NCBI RefSeq assembly: GCF_000718785.1
Contig: NZ_JOCA01000010.1
Coordinates: 148,574-212,573 of the forward strand
Reading direction: 5' to 3'
DNA length: 64,000 nt
Source: Streptomyces sp. NRRL WC-3626
GTDB lineage: Bacteria > Actinomycetota > Actinomycetes > Streptomycetales > Streptomycetaceae
The position numbers were made by a program, and so were the translations under genes. Every line of letters begins with the position of its first letter. Positions within the stretch are counted from its first letter, which is position 1. Below, one piece after another: positions 36,010-45,243 of this stretch. Under the pieces are notes generated by a model. That model saw only the letters and a program-made list of their open reading frames with translations. It was not told the DNA's origin and ran no database searches.

Positions 36010-36329
36010 GGCGGGGCCCGGCGGCCGTTCGCGTGCCGGGGCGGGCCCGGGGTGGGTCGGGCTGCCCGGTTTCCGCGCGGGCCGCGTAGGTGCCGGCCGG
36101 GGGTGTTCGCGCTGCCCGGCGCGGTGCGGCGTGCTCGCGTGTGGGTGGGCCGAGGAGTGTTCGCGCTGCCCGGCGCTCGCGGGGTGCCGTCGCGCCCACC
36201 CGTGCCGCCCCAGCGGCACGACTGCCCGCGGAGCGCGGAGGCGGCTGTCCGTGGGAGTGCAGGGGTGGGGGTGCCGGTTCTGCGGCACGAGTGCCCGTGG
36301 GGGGCTGTTCGTGGCTGGCGGGGTGGTGG
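36010..36329 (-). repeat. 320-bp intergenic repeat region, copy C of the hairpin repeat
   Basis: The conserved hairpin unit occurs in minus orientation at about 36164-36229. Degenerate relatives flank it on both sides (TTCGCGCTGCCCGGCG is present twice, and GCGGCACGACTGCCCGCGG has an imperfect second copy near 36280). The minus orientation places it downstream of, and in sense with, the DUF5691 gene that ends at 36330. No gene lies in this stretch. Confidence 0.7.
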
Positions 36330-37949
36330 CTACGGGGTTAGTTCGGAGTGGATCCTTGCTCTCAGGTGGAGGGTTGTCACCAGGCGTTGGAAGGCTTCCG
36401 ACCAGTAGCCGCCGGCGCCGGGGGAGGCGTTCTCCGGTTCGTCCGGCAGGGCCAGGAGCGCCTCCAGGCGGCTTGCCTCGGACGGGTCGAGGCAGCGTTC
36501 GGCCAGGCCCATGACTCCGCTGAAACTCCATGGATAACTCCCTGCGTCGCGCGCGATGTTGAGCGCGTCGGCCACCGCCCGTCCGACCGGCGCGGCCCAC
36601 GGCACGGCACACACCCCGAGCAGCTGGAACGCCTCGGACAGGCCGTGCGTCTCGATGAACCCGGCCACCCACTCCGCCCGTTCGGCGGCGCCCAGCGTGC
36701 CGAGCAGTTTCGCCCGTTCGGCCAGCGACACCGCCCCCGGACCGCCCGCCTCCGGCGCGGAGGGCTCGCCGAGCAGCGCCCGGGACCATGTCGCGTCCCG
36801 CTGCCGTACGGCGGCCCGGCACCAGGCCGCGTGCAGTTCGCCCTGCCAGTCGTCCGCCACCGGCAGCGCCACGATCTCCCGGGGCGTACGCCCGCCGAGC
36901 CGGCCCGGCCAGCCGCCGAGCGGGGCCGCTTCCACCAGCTGGCCCAGCCACCAGGACCGTTCGCCCCGGCCCGCGGGCGGTCTCGCCACCACCCCGTCGC
37001 GCTCCATGCCGGCGTCGCACTCGTGCGGCGCCTCGACCGTGATCGTCGGTGTGTCACGGGTGTGGTCGACGGCCACACAGGCCCCGGCCCGCACCGCCAT
37101 CCGCTCCGCCAGCGCCGAGCCGGGCAGCGCCGACAGCAGCTCCGCCGCCGTCGCCCGTACGTTGCGGCTGCGGTCGGCCAGGGACTGCTCCAGGAACGGC
37201 TCGTCGTCCGGGCCGAGTCCCGTGCGCAGCGAGTCCACGAACATCAGCCGGTCCTCCGCCCGCTCCGTCGCCCACGTCGTCGCGAGGAGTTCGCGCGCGG
37301 AGGCGGGCTCGCGGGAGCGCAGGGCGGCGAGGAGGGCGACCCGCTCGGCGAAGAGGCCCTCCCGCCAGAGCCGCCGTACGCCCTCGGTGTCCCGGGCGCC
37401 GGGTACCGAGGCGCCCCCGCCCGGCGCGGCGCGCAGGGCGAACCGCCAGTCCGGGTTGAGCCGGGCCAGCCACAGGGCGCGCGGCCCCGCGAAACGCAGC
37501 GCCGCCGGACGCAGGTCCGTCCGTCCCCGCGCGGCGTCCAGCAGGGCGGGCAGGACGGCCGGGGGTGCGGCGTAACCGCGGGCGTTCGCCGTCGCCAGCC
37601 ACTGCGGCAGCAGCTCCATGAGGTCCGGTGCCGTGCCCCGGCGCCCGCCGCCGGGCGTGCCGGGACGGTCGGCCAGCAGCATCGTGAGCCGGCGCGCGGC
37701 GGCCGGCGGCAGCGCGGGGCGCGGATCCTCGGGGGCCGGCTCCGGCCGCCGCGCGGCCCGTCCCGGCCGCAGCCCGGCGCGGCGCCGTACGGTCGCCGCG
37801 GCCGCCGCGTCCAGCAGGGCGGACGGCGCGTCCGGCCCGGGCGCGGAGCCCGGCGGTGTGCGCCGGTCGGTGCCCAGCAGGGCCGTGGTCACCAGCTCCC
37901 CCCAGGAGTCAGGGAGGGACGCGTCCACGGCGGTGGTCGTCGTGCTCAT
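36330..37949 (-). CDS. DUF5691-family protein of the SWIM-MoxR-VWA system
   Basis: A 539-residue soluble protein from ATG 37949 (GGAAG upstream). It starts with a conserved segment (DSWGELVTTALLGTDRRTPP) characteristic of DUF5691, followed by Ala/Arg/Leu-rich helices that look like HEAT-type repeats (for example DRSRNVRATAAELLSALPGS). No enzymatic motif is visible. It lies 121 bp downstream of the SWIM protein on the same strand, facing away from the MoxR-DUF5682-VWA operon. Its role as a helical scaffold is inference; the family name is from memory. Confidence 0.8.
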   Translation of the reverse strand: MSTTTTAVDASLPDSWGELVTTALLGTDRRTPPGSAPGPDAPSALLDAAAAATVRRRAGLRPGRAARRPEPAPEDPRPALPPAAARRLTMLLADRPGTPGGGRRGTAPDLMELLPQWLATANARGYAAPPAVLPALLDAARGRTDLRPAALRFAGPRALWLARLNPDWRFALRAAPGGGASVPGARDTEGVRRLWREGLFAERVALLAALRSREPASARELLATTWATERAEDRLMFVDSLRTGLGPDDEPFLEQSLADRSRNVRATAAELLSALPGSALAERMAVRAGACVAVDHTRDTPTITVEAPHECDAGMERDGVVARPPAGRGERSWWLGQLVEAAPLGGWPGRLGGRTPREIVALPVADDWQGELHAAWCRAAVRQRDATWSRALLGEPSAPEAGGPGAVSLAERAKLLGTLGAAERAEWVAGFIETHGLSEAFQLLGVCAVPWAAPVGRAVADALNIARDAGSYPWSFSGVMGLAERCLDPSEASRLEALLALPDEPENASPGAGGYWSEAFQRLVTTLHLRARIHSELTP

Positions 37950-38070
37950 CAGCTTCCTTTCGGACGGGCGTCCCGGCACGGTCGAGGACCCGGGCGCACC
38001 GGGTGTCCAGTGACGCCCGAAAGATTCCCGGGGCGGACGGGGCGGACGGGAACGGGGCCGAGCGCCCCGC

Positions 38071-39402
38071 TCAGCACAGCGGCACCATCTCCCCGGCCCC
38101 CTCCGGCCATGCCGCCAATGGGGTGAATCCCTGGTGGCCGCACTCGCCGAACACCCTGACCGGGCCGCCCCCCGACAGGGCGACCAGACGCCACAGACCG
38201 GGTCGGGACCGAGCGGCCGGGGTGAGCGGCAGCGCGGTGTCCGCGTCGGCGTCGGCCAGCTGCCAGCCCTCACCGTCCGGCGCCGGTATCACCCGGTCCA
38301 GGGTGACCGGGACCGAGTCCAGCCAGGGGTCGTCACGCAGCGCCTCGCCGTAGCGGGCGGCCGCCCCGGCCGTCGTCGTCCCCGACGGCCGTACGTCCGT
38401 CGGGGCGGGCGGTGCGAACCGCTCGCCCAGGGCGGCCCGCGACTGCCCCGTGCCCGGGTACGCGGACAGCTCCGCGTCGAGGGCCGGCCCGACCGGCAGC
38501 GCGAGTCCGGGCGCGCGGCCCGCCGCACCGTAGGAGAGGAGCAGCGCCGTGCGGCCCGTACCGGTGCCGTACAGCCATATGCGGCGGGTCGTCAGACGGC
38601 TGTCCGCCGTGTCGTACTGGGCGAGGACCAGCCAGCGGTCCCGTATCGCCGGGCCGTCCGCCCGCGCGGTGAGGCCGATACGGGAGCGGACCGTCGCGGC
38701 CAGCCCCTCCGGCAGCCGCTCCCGGTGCCGCCAGCCCCGGCCGAGGAGGTGGAGCAGCGCGCACTCCTCCAGCAGCCGCACCGGCCGGTCCGCCCCCGTG
38801 CCCGGAAGGGACGCCAACTCCCGGACCCGGGCGGCCAGTCCCGGCGCCTGGGCGTCGACCATGCGGGCCGCGGTCTCCTCCCACAGCCCGTCCCCGGACC
38901 GCTCGGCCGACGCCAGGCCGCCGCGGAGCAGATCGGCGAGCCGCTGCTCCAGCTCCACCGTGCCCGCCGTCACCCGCTCGGCCCGCCGCCTCGCCCTGCG
39001 CCGCGCCGCCTCCGGATCGGCGGCACCCGGGGAATCCGGGGCGTCCCCCGGCCCCTTTGCGCGCACATCCTTGATCCACCGCTCGGCCCACTCCGGCGCC
39101 TCCCCCCGCGCCACCGCCCCGCCCCCGCCCGACCAGAGCAGCAGCAGACCGAGCGCGTGCTCGCACGGAGACCCGCGACCGGGGCAACTGCAGCCGTACG
39201 CCGGCCCGGAGACGTCGACGACCGTCCGGTACGGAGCGCCCCCGCCGGCCTCGCACAGCCCCCACACCACCCCCTCGCCCGAACTGCCCGCCCCCGACCA
39301 CCGTCCGGCCGCGCCGAGTCCACCGCCCGCGGCGCGTGACGCGGCGTCAGGCGCCAGTGCCAGCACCTGGTCCGCGGTCCAGCGCATCCCCTGCTCAGTC
39401 AT
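38071..39402 (-). CDS. SWIM zinc-finger protein
   Basis: A 443-residue protein with a SWIM zinc finger at residues 71-82: CSCPGRGSPCEH fits CxC-x(n)-CxH. The rest is helical with many Arg and Ala residues, without a recognisable enzyme domain. SWIM fingers mediate DNA or protein binding. ATG 39402 was chosen because it lies seven bases after a perfect TAGTTT -10 box, so the mRNA should be leaderless. Together with DUF5691 it forms the minus-strand half of the system. It is comparable, from memory, to YehQ of E. coli. Confidence 0.87.
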   Translation of the reverse strand: MTEQGMRWTADQVLALAPDAASRAAGGGLGAAGRWSGAGSSGEGVVWGLCEAGGGAPYRTVVDVSGPAYGCSCPGRGSPCEHALGLLLLWSGGGGAVARGEAPEWAERWIKDVRAKGPGDAPDSPGAADPEAARRRARRRAERVTAGTVELEQRLADLLRGGLASAERSGDGLWEETAARMVDAQAPGLAARVRELASLPGTGADRPVRLLEECALLHLLGRGWRHRERLPEGLAATVRSRIGLTARADGPAIRDRWLVLAQYDTADSRLTTRRIWLYGTGTGRTALLLSYGAAGRAPGLALPVGPALDAELSAYPGTGQSRAALGERFAPPAPTDVRPSGTTTAGAAARYGEALRDDPWLDSVPVTLDRVIPAPDGEGWQLADADADTALPLTPAARSRPGLWRLVALSGGGPVRVFGECGHQGFTPLAAWPEGAGEMVPLC

Positions 39403-39409
39403 GCCATCG

Positions 39410-39491
39410 AAACTAGATCCCGGCACTGACAATCGCCTCAGTGACGACATGTGTGCAGGTCAGAGCGATTGTCAGTGGCGTAGTGCACGGT
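39410..39491. promoter_or_regulatory. Divergent DNA-damage-type promoter pair with 13-bp inverted repeat
   Basis: CACTGACAATCGC (39424-39436) and GCGATTGTCAGTG (39465-39477) form an exact 13-bp inverted repeat 28 bp apart. Each arm contains TTGTCAGTG facing outward. On the minus strand TTGTCAGTG-N8-TAGTTT (ending at 39410) is a complete match to the RecA-NDp/PafBC promoter consensus and drives the SWIM gene. On the plus strand TTGTCAGTGGC is followed at N8 by CACGGT (39486-39491), a weaker -10 for the MoxR operon. Confidence 0.75.
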
Positions 39492-39533
39492 TGGTCACAG
39501 ATCGCACCGGCCGAGCCGAAGGGGGACTCCGCC

Positions 39534-40679
39534 ATGACCGTGTCCGTTGGACCGACGCCCGTCCACCAGCCGCCGAACGGCTCCGGAACCGTCACGCCCG
39601 CACAGGTGTTGCGCCCGCACGCCGAGGAGGCCTTCGCCGCCGAACTCGCCGCGCTGGCGGCCCAGGACGACCGTCCCCGCCCCACCCGCTGGCGGCTCTC
39701 GCCGTGGGCCGTCGCGACCTACCTGCTCGGCGGCAGCCTGCCGGACGGCACGGTGATCACGCCGAAGTACATCGGCCCCCGCCGCATCGTCGAGGTCGCC
39801 GTGACCACCCTCGCCACCGACCGCGCCCTGCTCCTGCTCGGCGTGCCCGGCACCGCGAAGACCTGGGTCTCCGAGCATCTGGCCGCCGCGGTCAGCGGCG
39901 ACTCGACCCTGCTCGTGCAGGGCACGGCCGGCACTCCGGAGGAGGCGGTCCGCTACGGCTGGAACTACGCCCGGCTGCTCGCCCACGGCCCCAGCCGCGA
40001 CGCCCTCGTGCCCAGCCCGGTGATGCGGGCCATGGCGGACGGCATGACGGCCCGCGTCGAGGAACTGACCCGTATCCCCGCCGACGTCCAGGACACGCTG
40101 ATCACGATCCTGTCGGAGAAGACGCTGCCGATACCGGAGCTGGGCCAGGAGGTGCAGGCGGTCCACGGCTTCAACCTGATCGCCACCGCCAACGACCGCG
40201 ACCGCGGGGTCAACGAACTCTCCAGCGCCCTGCGCCGCCGCTTCAACACGGTGGTGCTGCCGCTGCCGGAGACCCCCGAGGCGGAGGTCGACATCGTCAC
40301 GCGCCGGGTCCGCCAGCTCGGCCGCTCCCTCGACCTGCCGGCCGTGCCCGACGGCATCGACGAGATCCGCCGCGTCGTCACCATCTTCCGTGAACTGCGC
40401 GACGGAATCACCACCGACGGCCGCACCAAGCTCAAGTCGCCCAGCGGCACGCTGTCGACCGCCGAGGCCATCTCCGTCGTCACGGGCGGGCTCGCCCTGG
40501 CCGCTCACTTCGGCGACGGCGTGCTGCGGGCCGGGGACGTCGCCGCCGGCATCCTCGGCGCGGTGGTCCGCGACCCGGCGGCGGACCGTGTCGTCTGGCG
40601 GGAGTACCTGGAGACCGTGGTCCGCGAACGCGACGGCTGGGCGGACTTCTACCGGGCCTGCCGGGAGGTGAGTGGATGA
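39534..40679 (+). CDS. MoxR-type AAA+ ATPase
   Basis: A 381-residue AAA+ protein. Walker A is GVPGTAKT (about residues 103-110). The Walker B position reads ARVEELTRIPADVQD, lacking the usual hhhhDE aspartate but keeping a glutamate, as seems typical of the YehL-like branch. Sensor 1 is NLIATAND, and the arginine-finger region is SALRRRFNTVVLPLP. Partner ATPases of VWA proteins act as chaperones that assemble metal centres or remodel targets. It begins the plus-strand operon and overlaps the DUF5682 start by 4 bp. ATG 39534 follows a purine-rich ribosome site. Confidence 0.9.
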   Translation: MTVSVGPTPVHQPPNGSGTVTPAQVLRPHAEEAFAAELAALAAQDDRPRPTRWRLSPWAVATYLLGGSLPDGTVITPKYIGPRRIVEVAVTTLATDRALLLLGVPGTAKTWVSEHLAAAVSGDSTLLVQGTAGTPEEAVRYGWNYARLLAHGPSRDALVPSPVMRAMADGMTARVEELTRIPADVQDTLITILSEKTLPIPELGQEVQAVHGFNLIATANDRDRGVNELSSALRRRFNTVVLPLPETPEAEVDIVTRRVRQLGRSLDLPAVPDGIDEIRRVVTIFRELRDGITTDGRTKLKSPSGTLSTAEAISVVTGGLALAAHFGDGVLRAGDVAAGILGAVVRDPAADRVVWREYLETVVRERDGWADFYRACREVSG

Positions 40680-43003
40680 ACGGCCGGAGGGGGGACGCCG
40701 GAGAGCCGCTGCTGCTCGGCGTGCGGCACCACGGGCCGGGTTCGGCGCGGGCCGTGCGGGCGGTGCTGGAGCAGGCCCGGCCCGGTGCCGTGCTGATCGA
40801 GGGCCCGCCCGAGGCCGACGCGCTCATCCCGCTCGCCGCCGAGGAGGACATGCGCCCGCCCGTCGCGCTGCTCGCCCACGCGGTCGACGAACCGGGCCGC
40901 TCCGCGTTCTGGCCCCTGGCCGAGTTCTCCCCGGAGTGGGTCGCGATCCGCTGGGCGCTGGAGCACAAGGTCCCGGCCCGCTTCATCGACCTGTCGGCCG
41001 CGCACACCCTCGCCCGGGCGGACGACGACGGCGCCGACTCCGACGGCCCGCGTGTCGACCCCCTCGGACTGCTCGCCGAGACCGCCGGGTACGACGACGC
41101 CGAGCGCTGGTGGGAGGACGCCGTCGAGCACCGGGGCGCCGGAAAGGGGGACGCGGTGGCGCCGTTCACCGCGCTGGAGGAGGCCATGACCGTGCTGCGG
41201 GAGGAATACGGCAGCGGGGGACACGAGCGGGACCTCGTGCGCGAGGCGCACATGCGGCTGCGGATCCGGGAGGCGCGGCGTGAGTGTGAGGACGGCGTGG
41301 CCGTGGTCTGCGGGGCCTGGCACGTGCCGGCACTGCGGCGCGGGACCACCGTCGCCGCCGACCGCGCCCTCCTCAAGGGCCTGCCCAAGGTGAAGACGGA
41401 CCTGACCTGGGTGCCCTGGACCCACCGCAGACTCTCCCGCAGAAGCGGCTACGGCGCGGGCATCGACTCCCCCGGCTGGTACGGCCATCTGTTCGCCGCG
41501 CGGGACCGGCCGGTCGAGCGCTGGCTGACCAAGGTGGCCGGGCTGCTGCGGGCCGAGGACCGGATCGTCTCCCCCGCCCATGTCATCGAGGCCGTACGCC
41601 TGGCGGAGACCCTCGCGGCACTGCGCGGACGCCCGCTGCCCGGCCTCGGCGAGACGACCGACGCCGTACGGGCGGTGATGTGCGAGGGCTCGGAGGTGCC
41701 ACTGGCCCTGGTGCACGACCGGCTGGTCGTCGGCGACGTACTGGGGGAGGTACCGGCGGCGGCACCCGCCGTACCGCTGCAGCGGGACCTCGCCCGGACC
41801 CAGCGCCGGCTGCGCCTCAGACCCGAGGCGGGGGAGCGGGAGCTGGAGCTCGACCTGCGCAAGGAGACCGACGCCGAGCGCGGCAGACTGCTGCACCGGC
41901 TGCGGCTGCTCGGCATCGGCTGGGGCGAACCCGCCACCGCACGCGTCGGCACCGGGACCTTCCGGGAGACCTGGCGGCTGCGCTGGGATCCCGAGCTGTC
42001 CGTGCGGGTCGCCGAGGCGGGCGTGTGGGGGACGACCGTACCGGCCGCCGCGACCGCGAAGGCCGAGTCGGACGCCATCGGCGCGCGGGGCCTCGCCGAG
42101 GTCACCGGGCTCGCCGAGCACTGCCTGCTGGCCGGACTGCCCGACGCGCTGCCCACGGTGATGCGGATACTCGCCGACCGCGCGGCCCTCGACACCGACG
42201 TCGGCCATCTCGCCCAGGCGCTGCCCGCCCTGGTCCGCTCCCTGCGCTACGGCGATGTGCGCGGTACCGACACCGCCGCACTGGCCGAGGTCGCCGCGGG
42301 ACTCGCCGCACGGATCTTCGTCGGACTGCCCCCGGCCTGCGCCGCTCTGGACGCGGACGCCGCCGAGGAGATGCGCGGCCATGTCGACGCGGTGCACGGC
42401 GCGGTGGCCCTTCTCGGCGACGCACCCGCCCCCGGTCTCGGCGACGCCCCCGGCCACGGGCGGCTGCGCGCACGCTGGCAGTCGGTGCTGCGCACCCTGT
42501 CCGCCCGGGACACCGTCCCCGGCGTCATCCGCGGGCGGTCCGTGCGGCTGCTGCTGGACGACGGGGAGCTGACGCGGGACGCGGCGGCGCGGCTCATGGG
42601 GCTCGTGCTGTCGCCGGGCACACCGCCGGCGGACGCGGCCGCCTGGATCGAGGGCTTCGTCGGCGGCAGCTCGGGCGGCGGACTCCTCCTGGTCCACGAC
42701 GAGCGGCTGCTCGGCCTGGTCGACGCATGGCTGACCGGCGTACCGGCGGAGGCGTTCACGGACGTACTGCCGCTGCTGCGGCGGACGTTCTCGGAGTACG
42801 GGACAGGTGTGCGGCGCACCCTCGGCGAACTGGTCCGGCGCGGGCCGGGGGCCCACGGCGGCACGGCGGCCGGCGCCCCCGGTTTCGACCCCGGACCCGA
42901 CACCGCCCGCGCGGACGCCGTGCTGCCGGTCGTCCGGCTGCTGCTGGGACCGGACGGGGACGACGAGGGAGCGCGCGGTGCTCACACGGGGGTGACGGGA
43001 TGA
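40676..43003 (+). CDS. DUF5682-family protein
   Basis: A 775-residue soluble protein coupled to both neighbours by ATGA overlaps. It opens LLLGVRHHGPGSARAVRAVLEQARPGAVLIEGPPEAD, a pattern like the ChaN/TraB-type fold (HHGPGSA, IEGPPE) with conserved His and Glu residues that could be catalytic or metal-binding. GVAVVCGAWHVPAL further on matches that fold as well. The C-terminal half is helical. It is the least understood member of the system; comparable to YehM from memory. Confidence 0.82.
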   Translation: MNGRRGDAGEPLLLGVRHHGPGSARAVRAVLEQARPGAVLIEGPPEADALIPLAAEEDMRPPVALLAHAVDEPGRSAFWPLAEFSPEWVAIRWALEHKVPARFIDLSAAHTLARADDDGADSDGPRVDPLGLLAETAGYDDAERWWEDAVEHRGAGKGDAVAPFTALEEAMTVLREEYGSGGHERDLVREAHMRLRIREARRECEDGVAVVCGAWHVPALRRGTTVAADRALLKGLPKVKTDLTWVPWTHRRLSRRSGYGAGIDSPGWYGHLFAARDRPVERWLTKVAGLLRAEDRIVSPAHVIEAVRLAETLAALRGRPLPGLGETTDAVRAVMCEGSEVPLALVHDRLVVGDVLGEVPAAAPAVPLQRDLARTQRRLRLRPEAGERELELDLRKETDAERGRLLHRLRLLGIGWGEPATARVGTGTFRETWRLRWDPELSVRVAEAGVWGTTVPAAATAKAESDAIGARGLAEVTGLAEHCLLAGLPDALPTVMRILADRAALDTDVGHLAQALPALVRSLRYGDVRGTDTAALAEVAAGLAARIFVGLPPACAALDADAAEEMRGHVDAVHGAVALLGDAPAPGLGDAPGHGRLRARWQSVLRTLSARDTVPGVIRGRSVRLLLDDGELTRDAAARLMGLVLSPGTPPADAAAWIEGFVGGSSGGGLLLVHDERLLGLVDAWLTGVPAEAFTDVLPLLRRTFSEYGTGVRRTLGELVRRGPGAHGGTAAGAPGFDPGPDTARADAVLPVVRLLLGPDGDDEGARGAHTGVTG

Positions 43004-44169
43004 CGGAGGAACAGGGAGTGCCGGACCCGGCGTCGGAGCGGCTGCGGCGCTGGCGGCTCGTGCTCGGCGAGGGCCGGGCCGACGGCACCGGACACGCGCT
43101 GTCCGGGCGGGACGCCGCGATGGACGGGGCACTCACCGCGCTCTACGGCAAGGGGGACCGGCCGCAGCCGGACCGGGACCGTACGGCGGGGCTCGGCGCG
43201 TCGGCGCCGTCGGTGGCCCGCTGGCTCGGGGACATCCGGACCTACTTCCCCTCCTCCGTCGTCCAGGTCATGCAGCGCGACGCCATCGACCGGCTCGGCC
43301 TCGCCTCACTGCTGCTGGAACCGGAGATGCTGGAGGCGGTCGAGGCCGACGTCCACCTCGTCGGCACCCTGCTCTCCCTCAACCAGGCGATGCCGGAGAC
43401 GACGAAGGAGACGGCACGCGCGGTCGTGCGCAAAGTCGTCGAGGACCTGGAGAAACGGCTCGCCCCCCGCACCCGGGCCGCCCTCACCGGCGCCCTCGAC
43501 CGCAGCGCCCGCGTCAGCCGGCCCCGCCACCAGGACATCGACTGGAACCGCACCGTCGCCGCCAACCTCAAGCACTACCTCCCGGAGCACCGAACGGTCG
43601 TGCCCGAGCGGCTCATCGGGTACGGGCGCGCCTCCCGGTCGGTGCGGAAGGAGGTCGTCCTCTGCGTCGACCAGTCCGGGTCCATGGCGTCGTCCGTCGT
43701 CTACGCGTCCGTGTTCGGGGCCGTGCTCGCCTCCATGCGGTCGGTCGACACCCGGCTCGTCGTCTTCGACACGGCGGTCGCCGACCTCACCGACCGGCTC
43801 GACGACCCCGTCGACGTGCTCTTCGGCACCCGGCTCGGCGGCGGTACGGACATCAACCGGGCGCTCGCGTACTGCCAGTCGCGGATCACCCGGCCCGCGG
43901 AGACGGTGGTCGTGCTGATCAGCGACCTCTACGAAGGGGGGATCCGCGACGAGATGCTGAAGCGGGTCGCGGCGATGCAGGCGTCCGGGGTGCGGTTCGT
44001 GACGCTGCTCGCGCTGTCCGACGAGGGAGCGCCCGCCTACGACCGGGAGCACGCGGCGGCGCTCGCCTCGCTGGGCGCCCCGGCGTTCGCCTGCACACCC
44101 GAGCTGTTCCCGGAGGTGATGGCGGCGGCGATCGAGAGGCGGCCGTTGCCGATACCGGACGCGGAGTGA
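43000..44169 (+). CDS. VWA (MIDAS) domain protein
   Basis: A 389-residue protein with an N-terminal helical part and a C-terminal von Willebrand A domain. The metal-ion-dependent adhesion site is complete: DQSGSM (about 224), the threonine in GGGTDINRAL and the aspartate in LISDLYEGG. VWA proteins bind partners through a Mg2+ held at this site and typically serve as adaptors for MoxR ATPases. Start ATG 43000 overlaps the DUF5682 stop. It ends the operon; a weak hairpin CCCTGTTCAGGG follows. Confidence 0.92.
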   Translation: MTEEQGVPDPASERLRRWRLVLGEGRADGTGHALSGRDAAMDGALTALYGKGDRPQPDRDRTAGLGASAPSVARWLGDIRTYFPSSVVQVMQRDAIDRLGLASLLLEPEMLEAVEADVHLVGTLLSLNQAMPETTKETARAVVRKVVEDLEKRLAPRTRAALTGALDRSARVSRPRHQDIDWNRTVAANLKHYLPEHRTVVPERLIGYGRASRSVRKEVVLCVDQSGSMASSVVYASVFGAVLASMRSVDTRLVVFDTAVADLTDRLDDPVDVLFGTRLGGGTDINRALAYCQSRITRPAETVVVLISDLYEGGIRDEMLKRVAAMQASGVRFVTLLALSDEGAPAYDREHAAALASLGAPAFACTPELFPEVMAAAIERRPLPIPDAE

Positions 44170-44334
44170 GGGTCGCGCGCCCTGTTCAGGGGGAGGAGCG
44201 AAACGGACATGAGTACCCATCGGTAACACGGGGCTTGCGCAACCTCGGGACTCCCGTGCGAGTATCGACGCCGTTCGATCAGGGACACGCCATGTGTCCC
44301 CAGCCGTCCCGCCGTCCGTGAGGACCCACCCCCC

Positions 44335-45243
44335 TTGACCTGGCCAGCAGCCGTGCCCGGTGCCGCTCTGCGCGCGATGCGCACGGCGGCCGGGCGGCGT
44401 GCGGTCCGGCTGGCGCTGCTGGTGGGCGCGGTGTTCGTGCTCGGCGTGCTGTGCGGCGGGGAGCGGGCGCAGGCGGCGGACGGCGGTCCGGTGCCGGAGA
44501 CCGGCCTCGGCGCGCCGGTCGCGGACGCGCCTCCCGGACCGAACAGCCCCGCGTCGCTCGTCGACGCCCTCACCGTGCCGTCCCCGGACACGGCCGGCCC
44601 CATCGGCCGGCTGACCGGGACCGTCGTACGCACCGTGGACGAGCGGGTGGCGCGGCCGGTCGCGGAACTGGCCGAAGCGGTGACCGGCCGGCTGGACGAG
44701 ACCACGCACAGCGGGCTGCCCGGCCTCGCGCACCCCGTGCCGCTGCCCGGCCTCACGCGGCCGGCGCCACCGCCGGGACCGGCCGGCGTACCGGAGCGGA
44801 CCTCTCCGGAGTCCGCCGCCCCCGGCCCACGGCCGGGCACCGCGACGCAGGCCCCGTCCCACGCACCCCACCGGGACACCCAGGACGGGCCGAAGGCGCC
44901 GGACGGACAGGCCAGGACCCCGGGACCGCTCACCGGCCCCTTCCTCCACGGCCCGGAGCCCACCCGTGACACCGTCCCGGTGACCGACGCCCACCCGGCG
45001 CACCGGCCCGCCCAGGACGCCGAACCCGCCCCGCGAGCCCCCGGCGCTCCCGCCGGCCGGCCGGACGGTGTCACCGGCGGCCGCGCGGCCGTGGACCACG
45101 GCACTGAGCGCCCCGGCGGTGACACCCGCACCGTCGCCGCGTGCCCCCGGCCGCCGCTGCGGCCCGTACCCGGCGCCGTCGAGCGCGCCGGGGCGACCGG
45201 CGAGCGGGGCCCGTACCGGGCCGTTCCGGTCTCACCCGCCTAG
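44335..45243 (+). CDS. Secreted Pro/Ala-rich hypothetical protein
   Basis: A 302-residue protein with a possible TTG start at 44335, ten bases after GAGGA; ATG 44377 is an alternative that still retains the signal peptide. A basic N-terminus and hydrophobic core (LALLVGAVFVLGVLCGG) end near AQAADG, a good signal-peptidase site. The mature part is Pro/Gly/Thr-rich and low-complexity with one helical segment (DERVARPVAELAEAVTGRLDE). A C-terminal cysteine (VAACPRPPL) is present. No function can be assigned. Confidence 0.7.
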   Translation: MTWPAAVPGAALRAMRTAAGRRAVRLALLVGAVFVLGVLCGGERAQAADGGPVPETGLGAPVADAPPGPNSPASLVDALTVPSPDTAGPIGRLTGTVVRTVDERVARPVAELAEAVTGRLDETTHSGLPGLAHPVPLPGLTRPAPPPGPAGVPERTSPESAAPGPRPGTATQAPSHAPHRDTQDGPKAPDGQARTPGPLTGPFLHGPEPTRDTVPVTDAHPAHRPAQDAEPAPRAPGAPAGRPDGVTGGRAAVDHGTERPGGDTRTVAACPRPPLRPVPGAVERAGATGERGPYRAVPVSPA

